A DNA stretch of 64,000 bases from contig NC_090611.1 of the NCBI RefSeq assembly GCF_004359215.1, forward strand, positions 3,252,784-3,316,783, written 5' to 3'. The translations under genes were made by a program, and so were the position numbers. Positions 56,294-64,000 of this stretch are shown one piece after another. Under the pieces are notes generated by a model. That model saw only the letters and a program-made list of their open reading frames with translations, searched no databases and was not told the origin of the DNA. This stretch comes from Bremia lactucae. Lineage: Eukaryota; Oomycota; Peronosporomycetes; Peronosporales; Peronosporaceae. How positions within the stretch are numbered: position 1 is the first letter of the stretch; every line of letters starts with the position of its first letter.

Positions 56294-57347
56294 AAATTCC
56301 TTGGGGGAATTTTACTTACTGAACGAATGCGGTACCTCCTGTAGAATTATATATAACTTGATTGTGGAGGTACCCGACCAGAATGACGGTCAGATTCGAG
56401 TGCCGTTTTGTCCCGTGTTAATAATTTGGCCGAGACTGTTGGCGTTTTATGAGCATGAATTTGATAAACTTATTTATAGAAATGCGAGGTAGACGAAAAC
56501 ACATCGTACTTGTGTATGAGTCATAGAGGAGTCTACAAACGCATCCCGTTGGCAAATGTGCTGATTGTGGGCGCATCACTCGAACCTCTTTCAATAGACC
56601 ACCACGTAACTGTTAATGTAGCCCCAGAATGCAGGTAGTGAACATGGAAGGAAGCAAGCCTGCTATGAAATACCGGCGGATCCCTAACGTAATCAAATCT
56701 TCTATTACTACTTCATTTGACATATGGTGTCATTGGCGGATACGCTGCTGCGTTGAAGACGACGATGAAGGTGCACTACGCAATTCATGTTGCAAAATTG
56801 AAACGTGAATGAGCAACTTCGTGTGTAGCCATGTCTTATGGCTACATGAAATAATAAAATAGATTTACGGGACCTTTCTAAATGAATATAAATGACTGGC
56901 TAGGATACTTTTTTAGCATTGCGCCTCGGATCTTCAGTCGCAATTACATTTTCGCGTCGAGCAGCTTAACAATACATGTATATGGCTGCCACCTAGAAAT
57001 TGATACCTCCTGCAGTTTCTTCGAAGCTGCTTCTGGTTGGGTATCGAGTTCTACCAAGTTTTCGCCCGCCTTCGGTTGAGGTGGACCATGGAGCTGCTGA
57101 AAAGCAGCACTTTGGAAACCCTTGCACGTTGGTGAGCGCCTTGGGTTGCGTTGGCAAATAGCAAGTATTGGAGATACTGTGTGGAGTTCTTGCTGCAATT
57201 TGCTTGGACCATGAAACGCTCCAAACATCCTTAATTAGAACTAATAGAATCGTGTTGCAACAATACAAAGTCAAATAAAATTCAATTCACAGGAATACAC
57301 CAAAACGTCATAATGGCAACTCGGGACAACTTTTTGTTCATTTTACT
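56294..57347. other. Spacer upstream of UBC13
   Basis: No assignable gene. The plus strand at 57010-57230 has exon-like text (FLRSCFWLGIEFYQVFARL; SKYWRYCVEFLLQFAW) with stops between, which could be remnants of a membrane-protein gene. Minus-strand ORFs across the same place are in competing frames. The UBC13 promoter is expected just right of 56293. Confidence 0.4.
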
Positions 57348-58844
57348 TTAAGATGTCGGAAATGGATCCAAACTCTTGTAGGTGCTGGCTGTAGTCATCT
57401 GACCTTGTAAAGATTGTTGTCCTTGTACCAATGGCTGCACCCTTGGCAGGATCATCATCTGAGGTTGAACCGTCCTGGCCACTTGTGGCTGCAAACTCGA
57501 ATACATTGAATTCGATCCTTCAGGTGCAAGCGGCAACTGGTTGAAATTGGTGCTATATTGCACCATTCCGTTGACCATGAGGTGAGGCTGCATCGATGGC
57601 ATGGGCATCACCAATACCGGCGTCGAATGCTCCATCGACTGAGCTTTTTTCAAATCGTTGAGTGTCCGTTTCTCAATTGGATGTGCCGACAAAGCTTTCT
57701 TCTTTTCACTGGCCAAGCAATTCAAGTCCACGAGATTGTTTTCTGGCAAAACGTTTGATACAAATGTATCCGGTAGAGGGGATGACGTGTCACTTTGTAT
57801 GGAAGGCTTCTCGAGAGTAGAAGCTTGCGTCGGGACAAATGCCGATGCAGAAGCTGTAAAGCTCAAGCCAGCAAGATCTTCCAATGGCGTGTGGCTCCCT
57901 GAATCATCCAAAAACACAGACTTTTCACTTGAAGTAGCTTGAGGGATTAAGTCCACACCCAACAAGTCCACGCTTTCAATCGTGGCTTCCACACTCTTCT
58001 TTCCACTGCGCTTCTTGGCCTTGACGCGCGTAGTTGCGGTCGTCTTTTCTCGCTTGTCTTTCTTCTTCGATTTGGTCTTTGACGTTCGAGTCGTGGTCTT
58101 TCCCTCGTCTTGAGGTGGAGGTGGCAACTTGGCAGGGTCAAATGAATAGGCATAGTCCATTTTTGGAGTGGCCTCGCGATGATCATCACTCTCACTCTCG
58201 GAATAAAATTTGTGCTTTTTTGCTTTTGACTTTTTCTTACGCGCACGACGTCGGTCATTGGAAGACTCTGAGGATTCAGAAAGGGACTTGTCTTCGCTTT
58301 CGCTTAAAGAGGAGCTCTCGCTTTGACTGCGTGGTTTGGTTTTGATCTTGTTGCTCTTGCTCTTGCGCTCGTTTTTCGTTTTGTTGACGTGTCGACTTTT
58401 ACGTTGGTCTGTCAAAGATATGCTTTTGCTTTCGTAACCGCCGGGTGGGTTACTCGAGTACCCCTGGCCATAGTCAGAATAGGTTTTGGGTCGTTCCGAT
58501 GCAAAGTCGTTTTGATACCCCCCTGCACTGGCATTGTACCCTCCCGAGAATGACGACGTGTTACTGCGAATATCTGCCATCCAATTGGCTCGACCATCAT
58601 TCCGAGGCATTTGCTGCCCAAAATGATCTGGAATGGAGTTGGTGCTGGACCCTCGCGCCAGTTTTCCGCCATATTCAATGACCTTCCCGCCTAGCCATTG
58701 GCCGCTCTCAAGGATTTTACTCTTCCAGTCACCTGATCCTGCGTCGTACGATCCCCCACCACTGTACGAGTTCTGTGCGTAATTCGAGCCAAAGCGGTTG
58801 CGGTCATGCAAGTTACCACCCCCCGCTGAATTTTGCATCCACAT
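57348..58844 (-). CDS. Ser/Lys-rich low-complexity protein, unknown
   Basis: A single exon of 498 residues starting at ATG 58844. The N-terminal ~130 residues are Gly/Ser/Tyr/Asn-rich around one ordered-looking helix (DWKSKILESGQWLGGKVIEY), similar in style to lipid-packing sensor helices. Residues ~150-300 are highly charged (KKKSKAKKHK, SESSESSNDRRRARKKK). The rest is Pro/Gln/Ser-rich with possible clathrin-box-like motifs (LLGVDLI, LVDLN). I recognise no catalytic domain. An adaptor or vesicle-coat accessory role is a guess from composition only. It is divergent from the small coiled-coil gene, with 129 bp between starts. Confidence 0.7.
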   Translation of the reverse strand: MWMQNSAGGGNLHDRNRFGSNYAQNSYSGGGSYDAGSGDWKSKILESGQWLGGKVIEYGGKLARGSSTNSIPDHFGQQMPRNDGRANWMADIRSNTSSFSGGYNASAGGYQNDFASERPKTYSDYGQGYSSNPPGGYESKSISLTDQRKSRHVNKTKNERKSKSNKIKTKPRSQSESSSLSESEDKSLSESSESSNDRRRARKKKSKAKKHKFYSESESDDHREATPKMDYAYSFDPAKLPPPPQDEGKTTTRTSKTKSKKKDKREKTTATTRVKAKKRSGKKSVEATIESVDLLGVDLIPQATSSEKSVFLDDSGSHTPLEDLAGLSFTASASAFVPTQASTLEKPSIQSDTSSPLPDTFVSNVLPENNLVDLNCLASEKKKALSAHPIEKRTLNDLKKAQSMEHSTPVLVMPMPSMQPHLMVNGMVQYSTNFNQLPLAPEGSNSMYSSLQPQVARTVQPQMMILPRVQPLVQGQQSLQGQMTTASTYKSLDPFPTS

Positions 58845-58973
58845 GGCAAAAATTTGTCTACGAAAGCAGAAAAAATGTTTTTAACGAATCTGATATCTCA
58901 ACGCCAGCTGTTTTAATAACCAATCAAAATACATTATCTTCTAAGTAAATTATCACATTGAGGCACTACAATA

Positions 58974-59406
58974 ATGAACGCCAGCGAGAGCTTGATGGAG
59001 GGTGAAGACGTCGCGGAAGAGGAGCTACGCCTGCTTGAGACTATGACAAGTATTTCAAATGCTATGCAGCAGGTATAGCAAATTGGCTGATGCGGTCTAT
59101 GATCGGTAGTGCTAAGCTTGTAATCGCATAGTTTAATCAGGTGCTGGTTAAACTTAATCGACAGACTGTCGAATTGTCCAAAGAGCTCAGTACGGCGGAG
59201 CGGCAACTGGTTCGTCTCACCTTGCTCTGTTATTAACGATCGCCTAAAGGTAGTTTAATATTCTCTAGAACGCTTTGTACCTGCCTTTTCAAGCGGCGAT
59301 TTATGAGATCCAAAGCGCTAATGCGAATGCAACGAGACGGTCAACGATGTCGATTCCAACAATCGATTCAGTCGCGACGCCTGAAAGGCAACGTACTGAG
59401 CTTTAA
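58974..59406 (+). CDS. Small coiled-coil protein, 104 aa
   Basis: Three exons (58974-59072, 59132-59209, 59269-59406) separated by two 59-bp introns. Both introns join in phase 0 and give one open frame of 104 residues. The first 15 residues are acidic; residues ~18-75 form an almost continuous amphipathic helix (EELRLLETMTSISNAMQQ, VLVKLNRQTVELSKELSTAE). The tail is Ser/Thr/Arg-rich. The size and pattern resemble subunits of kinetochore (DASH) or BLOC/BORC-type complexes, but no diagnostic motif is present. No single ORF covers it, so it would be missed without splicing. Confidence 0.7.
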
Positions 59407-59496
59407 TAGATGCAACTTTATAGTAGTATTTTAGTTGTTATTATGTCGCCCACGGTTTCGCAAGAGCGACCTACGGACTGCTGCCCATACGTACTT

Positions 59497-60951
59497 TTAC
59501 TCGGGACCGACCATATCCCCGGGACGTACGTAGCGATCAAACTCGTCACCAGTCAAATAGCCAAGCTCAATTACAGTCTCTCGCAGAGTAGCTCCATTCT
59601 TGTGCGCTGTCTTGGCTACTTTCGAGGCTTTGTCATACCCAATGTGCGGATTCAAGGCCGTCACGAGCATTAGCGAATTTTTCATGAGCTGATCAATCTT
59701 TTCGCGGTTTGCTTCAATCCCGACGATACAATTATCCGTAAAAGCACTGCAACTGTCGCCAATCAAACGAATGGACGACAAAAGGTTACTAATCATCACA
59801 GGCTTAAACACATTCAGCTCAAAGTGGCCATTTGAGCCACCGACCGTCACGGCCACGTGGTTTCCCATTACCTGAGCACAGACCATAGTAATGGCTTCAC
59901 ATTGCGTCGGGTTCACTTTACCAGGCATGATGGACGATCCAGGCTCATTGGCAGGCAACGTGAGTTCCCCCAAGCCACTGCGTGGCCCCGACCCAAGAAA
60001 ACGGATATCATTGGCAATTTTCATAAGGGAGCAAGCAATCGTATTCATGGCGCCGCTGGCTTCGACCACAGCGTCGTGAGCCGCAAGAGCCTCGAACTTA
60101 TTGGGTGCCGTCACGAACGGTAACTTTGTCTCTTTCGCAATGATCTTGGCAATTGCAGCATCGTACCCCTTCGATGTATTCAAACCCGTACCCACTGCAG
60201 TACCCCCCAACGCAAGTTTGTATAAATTAGGCAATATACGCTCCACGCGCTCAATGGAGAGCGCAATTTGCTCGCGATAGCCCGAGAACTCTTGTCCGAG
60301 CGTCAATGGGGTGGCATCCTGTGTGTGGGTCCGTCCAATTTTGATAATGTCGTGGAACTCACTGACCTTGGCATCAAGTGCTTTGTGCAATTTTTGAAGA
60401 TTCGGTAGCAATACTCGATGAATCTCTTGGACTGCAGCAATGTGCATAGCCGTAGGGAACGAATCATTGGACGACTGGCCCATGTTGACGTGATCATTTG
60501 GGTGCACGGGGGTCTTGGTCCCGAGTTTGCCACCCGCTAATTCAATGGCACGATTACTAATCACCTCATTCGTATTCATGTTCGATTGAGTCCCCGAGCC
60601 CGTTTGAAATACTACGAGAGGAAAATGATCGTCGAGCTTGCCAGCAATCAACTCGTCGGCTGCGGCAATAATCTTGTCCGCCACAGCACGATCGAGTTTG
60701 CCTTGTTCGAGATTGTACTTGGCCGCGCACTTCTTGACTACACCAAAGGCCTTGATAATGGGCATTGGCATGCGCTCACGAGCGCCTCCGATGGGGAAAT
60801 TGTCGAGACTACGCTGCGTCTGAGCCCCCCAGTACTTCGTGTCGTCGACCTGAACTTCTCCAATTGAATCCGTTTCGATGCGGAAGGAACTCGCAGAACG
60901 TACAGCTTTGATCGTCATGCGGGACGAGCGAGTCATGGCAGCGGATAGCAT
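59497..60951 (-). CDS. FUM1: Fumarate hydratase, class II, mitochondrial
   Basis: Interconverts fumarate and malate in the TCA cycle. A single exon of 484 residues, the normal length for class II fumarases. The first ~25 residues ([20 protein letters not shown]) are basic, hydroxylated and free of acids, a mitochondrial presequence. Family marks in order: [55 protein letters not shown], the signature [15 protein letters not shown] (containing the catalytic Ser loop), [12 protein letters not shown] and [12 protein letters not shown]. No lesions are seen. The stop lies 90 bp from that of the convergent coiled-coil gene. Confidence 0.97.
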   Translation of the reverse strand: MLSAAMTRSSRMTIKAVRSASSFRIETDSIGEVQVDDTKYWGAQTQRSLDNFPIGGARERMPMPIIKAFGVVKKCAAKYNLEQGKLDRAVADKIIAAADELIAGKLDDHFPLVVFQTGSGTQSNMNTNEVISNRAIELAGGKLGTKTPVHPNDHVNMGQSSNDSFPTAMHIAAVQEIHRVLLPNLQKLHKALDAKVSEFHDIIKIGRTHTQDATPLTLGQEFSGYREQIALSIERVERILPNLYKLALGGTAVGTGLNTSKGYDAAIAKIIAKETKLPFVTAPNKFEALAAHDAVVEASGAMNTIACSLMKIANDIRFLGSGPRSGLGELTLPANEPGSSIMPGKVNPTQCEAITMVCAQVMGNHVAVTVGGSNGHFELNVFKPVMISNLLSSIRLIGDSCSAFTDNCIVGIEANREKIDQLMKNSLMLVTALNPHIGYDKASKVAKTAHKNGATLRETVIELGYLTGDEFDRYVRPGDMVGPE

Positions 60952-61163
60952 GCTTTTTCTGGCCGATGCTAGAATTTTGGGGAAGTGGCACTGACCTCAG
61001 CTTTGGTGGATCTATAATAGAAATAATCGAATCCTTTTGTGAATTGATTTACAAATTGCTGCGTGTACTATGTCTAAATTTGTTTATTAAGTACACAATA
61101 AGTGAGAAAAATAATCATTTTACAACGAGTGGATCGGTCTGACGCTTAAGCATAGTCAGGTTT

Positions 61164-61592
61164 AAAGGGGCACTGCCGACTTGTACTGCTTCAGTACTGT
61201 TAGAAAGCAACGTGTAGTCTAACGACTTACCGACACCATCGATGAAGTTGATCTCGGCGCGGAACTACGTCAGTGACAGGAAAACGGCACAAAACAGGTA
61301 AACAAACCAGTTAGGACTAGGTGAAGAGAGAGCAGTTTAAACAGAACAATAGACTTTAAAGCTGATCATTGATTCTTCGCGGAACTATCTTCTGTGACTT
61401 CGGTCTTTGCCACCACACTTTGTAGCAGCATCTTTTCCTCTCGTGTTTGACAAGTACAAGTCCACTTGCACTGCTCTAGTGCGAATGGTGCCTCACGTCA
61501 CTTCACGTACACTAGTACGTGCAGAGAAAGCCTCTCATTAAAGCACTTTCTTTAAAGAGGGTTAAAGCAAACTGTGATTAACATATCTATTT
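61164..61592. repeat. Degraded LTR-1-like pieces
   Basis: Two stretches, about 61164-61200 (GGGGCACTGCCGACTTGTACTGC) and 61450-61592, match the beginning of LTR-1 with many differences and lie directly left of the better-preserved LTR-1 copy D. They are probably remains of an older insertion of the same lineage. Confidence 0.6.
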
Positions 61593-62034
61593 TGTAACGC
61601 GGCACTACGGCTTGAACTGCTTCAGTACAAGTCGACTTCGCACTGCTTCAGTTGCGAGTGGTGCCTTACGTTAATTGTCGCACACTGTACGTGCAGAGGA
61701 ATACTTCTCTTAAGACAAGTAGACTTAAGAGAATAAAATGAAAATTGTATTAAATATAATTAAGTGTCTCTAGTTCTATCTTTGTAAATGCTAACTTAAT
61801 TATAATCTAATACTAAACATGTAAATGAATTCTTATCTGTAACTCTCTTTGGTTACTCCTGCAGCTGATTAGTCTGCGGAATTAATAGACATAATGGCCT
61901 ATACCTATTCATGAATAAGACTTCTGAATATTACTATGTAAAGTAATATCCTTTAAATATTATCTACCTTTTAGATTATACATAAATTAACAACCTTTAA
62001 GTGTTAATTTAATGTAACGATACACCCCGTTACA
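61593..62034 (-). repeat. LTR-1 copy D (3' LTR of the right-edge Gypsy)
   Basis: A 442-bp LTR, TGTAACGCGG...CCCCGTTACA. The polypurine tract beside it on the minus strand and the minus-strand pol end at 63036 show it is the 3' LTR. The hairpin at 61928-61949 has arms ATATTACT/AGTAATAT where copy A has AAATTACT/AGTAATTT, a compensatory pair change. Confidence 0.9.
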
Positions 62035-62047
62035 TCACCCCTCACTT
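62035..62047 (-). promoter_or_regulatory. Polypurine tract of the LTR-1 Gypsy
   Basis: Minus strand reads AAGTGAGGGGTGA ending exactly at the TG of the LTR; in copy A the same site reads AAGGGAGGGGTGA. A purine run at this spot is the plus-strand primer of LTR retrotransposons and fixes the element's sense strand as minus. Confidence 0.8.
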
Positions 62048-62115
62048 AACCGACAATCACTCTGAATGTCATTGGATGGAGTGGTCGCTATGTGACCACT
62101 TAATTTTTTGAAACG

Positions 62116-62466
62116 ATGTTGATAAGTCAGATCCATCATTTTAAATTCCATCGCATGAAGGGTCAATTCATGCGGGGTGGCGATAGTGCTGCGCCTTCGG
62201 CTGCGGTTCGTGCAGCCGCGGGTGACGCATTGCTATCTCTTGCGGTAGACGTTCCGTCTGCCGTAGTGTCTTCCACTCGCACAACACTAGATGTTGCGAG
62301 TGCACGTGGTGATTTACCACGTGAATACGACTTCTCTTTGGAGGTCGACTACGAATGCGAGTCGGATGAAGTGGTCGACTCGGGGAGAATGGAACAGTCG
62401 CCTGAAATACATCAGGCGGCTGACTATGAGCCTTCGAATGAGAGGCTCATTCTATTAGACGAGTAA
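62116..62466 (+). CDS. Gypsy antisense ORF, 5' part
   Basis: ATG 62116 is 82 bp from the LTR edge, on the strand opposite pol. The 116 codons are acidic and Ser/Ala-rich and match 23042-23372 over the shared length. The frame ends at TAA 62464-62466 two codons after ILLDE. A GT at 62463 and an AG at 62580 would remove 118 bp and join in frame to the 408-codon ORF, for about 530 residues. The removed stretch, however, also reads as acidic, Ser/Pro-rich protein in another frame (LFGSDDEDDPSSPVRS), so two frameshifts in an originally continuous ORF are equally possible. Confidence 0.6.
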   Translation: MLISQIHHFKFHRMKGQFMRGGDSAAPSAAVRAAAGDALLSLAVDVPSAVVSSTRTTLDVASARGDLPREYDFSLEVDYECESDEVVDSGRMEQSPEIHQAADYEPSNERLILLDE

Positions 62467-62611
62467 ACAGTCTATTTGGATCTGACGATGAGGATGATCC
62501 CTCATCGCCCGTACGATCTCCCATACGGTCACCTGCACGTGTCTCAGTGCAAGGTGACGACGATGGCGTAAGCCATCAAGTAAGAAAAGTTTTTGTGGTA
62601 CCCCTGCTTCA

Positions 62612-63838
62612 GTGGGTACCACTCAGGGGAGTGAAGACAATAAATTGTCTCATCTCGCCCCTGAAAAGAAGCCGTGGCTTTTGCCAGAAAGGCTTATTAA
62701 TAGCTTGTTTGGAGAAACTACTCCTCACAATAAATATTTCTTATTTATTGCGACAAAGCTACATGGGCTTGATCCCAGCGCGAAGAACTTTCGCGCTGAG
62801 GAAAATTTCGATCTCGATGCTTTTCTTAAGCATCGATGGTTTAGTGGCAACAATAAGCGAGACTTTATCTCGCTTATGCAAGCTTGGAATGCGTTCATTC
62901 GCAATGTCAAAGACATTGGACGCGAAGCTTGGCTTCAAAACCTTAACGCGAATCGCGTAAAATTTGAGAAAAGAACTCCAACCGGTGCAAACTATAAATC
63001 GCGTCGGTTGTCCCGTGAGGCTGGGCTTCTATGCCTCACGTGGGGTTATCCCTGTCCGTGTTGTGCAGACAACTCGGAGAGGGTAAAAGGGGATGTCTAT
63101 TCCCTTTCTTCGCCCTGGGGAAGGGCTCGCATCTCCATTGAGATGCGTGACGCGATTGACGCTTTGCAATCGCTTTGCAGGCGCCAGGGGCGCGTGTTTT
63201 CCGATGGGCCTTCTGAACCATCGGGTGGGTCTCGTCATACTGACGGACGAGGCCCTCAACGTCAACAATCAGCTGGGAACGAGGTTCCCAGCTGTCATGC
63301 GAAGGTGGATAACCTCGCCAGCGAACAAGATAACTCGTTCGCTGCCCCTTCACATCACGGTGGTTCTGGATGCGCTCCACAAGGAAACGTTGACCACCGT
63401 GGGAGTCCACCAAAGGTTGTGGTGGAGGAGGGAAAATTAGATCTGAACTGTATGTCGGATCTAATGTCGAAGATCGACAAAATGGATCACTTCCTCCATG
63501 ATTTGGAGGAGGGTCTTGAACACGAGCGCGGTAAGCGTCGCTCGTTGGAACAGATGGTGCAGAATCACCATATCGAGCGGTTGGAAGACCGTTCGAAGGG
63601 TGCGTACTCCTTGTTGGAGTACGAGCGGAACTATCATGCTGTTCGCGATGAGCTGTCATCAGCTCATCGTAGTTTCGAGGATCTTCGGAACAAGCATGAG
63701 AAACTTCAGGTTCAACATGAGAACCTGGTTCGCGATCACAAGAATCTTTTGGGGATTCTTGAAAAGGGTGGTCACATCCGTCCTCGGAAGAAGCCGCGTA
63801 CTGATGGTACGGGCGGAGCCGACCAACGTAAAACGTAG
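62612..63838 (+). CDS. Gypsy antisense ORF, main part (408 codons)
   Basis: A long open frame antisense to pol. It has no early ATG (first codon GTG), which fits being a downstream exon or segment of the ORF starting at 62116. Residues ~25-130 look globular (RWFSGNNKRD, AFIRNVKDIGREAWLQNLN). A Cys-rich motif CPCC sits at ~148-151. Residues ~285-375 are a strong coiled coil (LEEGLEHERGKRRSLEQMVQ, RNKHEKLQVQHENLVRDHKN), and the end is basic (RPRKKPR). Its last ~800 bp overlaps the pol C-terminus on the other strand. Homologous segments occur at 28.0 kb and 40.8-41.8 kb. No known family is recognised. A role as an antisense-encoded regulator is speculation from architecture. Confidence 0.65.
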   Translation: MGTTQGSEDNKLSHLAPEKKPWLLPERLINSLFGETTPHNKYFLFIATKLHGLDPSAKNFRAEENFDLDAFLKHRWFSGNNKRDFISLMQAWNAFIRNVKDIGREAWLQNLNANRVKFEKRTPTGANYKSRRLSREAGLLCLTWGYPCPCCADNSERVKGDVYSLSSPWGRARISIEMRDAIDALQSLCRRQGRVFSDGPSEPSGGSRHTDGRGPQRQQSAGNEVPSCHAKVDNLASEQDNSFAAPSHHGGSGCAPQGNVDHRGSPPKVVVEEGKLDLNCMSDLMSKIDKMDHFLHDLEEGLEHERGKRRSLEQMVQNHHIERLEDRSKGAYSLLEYERNYHAVRDELSSAHRSFEDLRNKHEKLQVQHENLVRDHKNLLGILEKGGHIRPRKKPRTDGTGGADQRKT

Positions 63839-63989
63839 GATGCGTTCGCATCCTACGTGGCAATTCTATTGTGTACGCATTGCCTCTTCGATGCAGTACA
63901 CGGAAAGGCCCAATGAACTTGGGTAGTAGTTTACTGCTACCCACATTAGTGACTAATCGCTTAGGTAAGTTTACCGTAGAGAGTAGCAC
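63036..63989 (-). CDS. Gypsy pol C-terminus: integrase barrel and chromodomain (partial)
   Basis: The frame is open to the right edge of the window, so this is the 3' end of a larger gag-pol. Counting from 63989, residues ~20-63 are the integrase C-terminal SH3-like barrel (SSKLLPKFIGPFRVLHRRGN, HPTFYVGRLRPY). A Pro/Ser/His-rich linker follows. Residues ~200-255 are a chromodomain (RFLVERIQNHRD, SYLVRWRGYPPSHDSWEP) with the aromatic residues of the methyl-lysine cage region largely in place, which would steer integration to marked chromatin. It stops at 63036, about 1 kb before the 3' LTR. That 1-kb gap is covered by the antisense ORF. Confidence 0.9.
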   Translation of the reverse strand: MLLSTVNLPKRLVTNVGSSKLLPKFIGPFRVLHRRGNAYTIELPRRMRTHPTFYVGRLRPYHQYAASSEDGCDHPFQESPKDSCDREPGSHVEPEVSHACSEDPRNYDELMTAHREQHDSSARTPTRSTHPSNGLPTARYGDSAPSVPTSDAYRARVQDPPPNHGGSDPFCRSSTLDPTYSSDLIFPPPPQPLVDSHGGQRFLVERIQNHRDVKGQRTSYLVRWRGYPPSHDSWEPRSQLIVDVEGLVRQYDETHPMVQKAHRKTRAPGACKAIAKRQSRHASQWRCEPFPRAKKGNRHPLLPSPSCLHNTDRDNPT

Positions 63990-64000
63990 TAGATCATTAA

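Noticed and set aside
56944..57274. Two overlapping minus-strand ORFs, and plus-strand text reminiscent of an EXS-type membrane domain
   Set aside because: Frames conflict, stops interrupt the plus-strand text and no diagnostic motif could be shown. Left as an unassigned spacer.
62612..63838. Idea that the 408-codon plus ORF is only a shadow of pol
   Set aside because: Its first ~420 bp lie outside pol, it contains a coherent coiled coil and a CPCC motif, and protein-like similarity recurs at 28.0 kb and 40.8-41.8 kb. Kept as a candidate gene, not dismissed.
62116..63838. Homology of the antisense ORF to retroviral antisense proteins
   Set aside because: Only the genomic position and the presence of a coiled coil are similar; no sequence relationship is visible. 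Mentioned as an analogy of layout only.
1..64000. Secreted RxLR or Crinkler effector genes
   Set aside because: No ORF or spliced model combined a signal peptide with an RxLR-EER or LFLAK-type motif.
1..64000. CRISPR arrays, bacterial operons, rRNA genes
   Set aside because: No regularly spaced direct repeats of CRISPR type, no rRNA sequence, and gene structure is eukaryotic throughout.

Overview
The window looks like nuclear DNA of an oomycete, most likely a peronosporalean (Phytophthora or downy mildew type). This is inference. It rests on compact eukaryotic genes packed head to head and tail to tail, with very short introns (about 51-98 bp, GT-AG, donors often GTACGT or GTAAGT). The proteins are conserved eukaryotic ones, and the spaces between gene islands are filled by old Gypsy, Copia and pogo-like elements. 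The species cannot be fixed from the sequence alone.

Layout. 1-6.4 kb is repeat DNA: a roughly 1 kb direct duplication, each copy with an apparently intact tRNA-Ala(TGC), a solo LTR, and a ~530-bp tandem repeat whose units each carry a tRNA-Met-like sequence. 6.8-11.3 kb holds two dead DDE transposons; the first is a pogo-like element with intact ends. 11.7-22.2 kb is a gene island: SRP72, mitochondrial ribosomal protein bL19, a Bmt2-type rRNA methyltransferase, CCA-adding enzyme, an arginine/serine-rich protein and an amino-acid transporter. 22.5-47.1 kb is a retrotransposon graveyard of at least three Gypsy lineages plus Copia fragments, interrupted by two single-N joins. 47.4-61.0 kb is a second gene island: a Vps4 5' fragment, an ARL8-like GTPase, a phosducin-like protein, a zinc-finger protein, V-ATPase subunit D, a TBC Rab-GAP, UBC13, a serine/lysine-rich protein, a small coiled-coil protein and mitochondrial fumarase. 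61.6-64.0 kb is the 3' end of a well-preserved Gypsy element that runs off the right edge.

Most of the gene structures were worked out by eye from splice signals. The joined exons keep frame and reproduce family motifs and family lengths across the junctions. Neighbours share promoters (CCA enzyme/RS protein 87 bp; V-ATPase D/TBC 110 bp; 498-aa protein/coiled-coil protein 129 bp) or meet tail to tail at 26-235 bp.

The most unusual part is the Gypsy lineage with LTRs TGTAACG...CGTTACA. First, it carries a long ORF on the strand opposite gag-pol. This ORF starts beside the 3' LTR and runs about 800 bp antisense across the integrase C-terminus and chromodomain; homologous protein segments occur in three other places in the window. 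Second, the DNA is built from dozens of consecutive short inverted repeats (6-12 bp arms, short loops). Copies differ mostly in the loops, one stem shows a compensatory base-pair change, and a 36-bp fold-back in a nearby Copia fragment looks like a single template-switch event caught after the fact.
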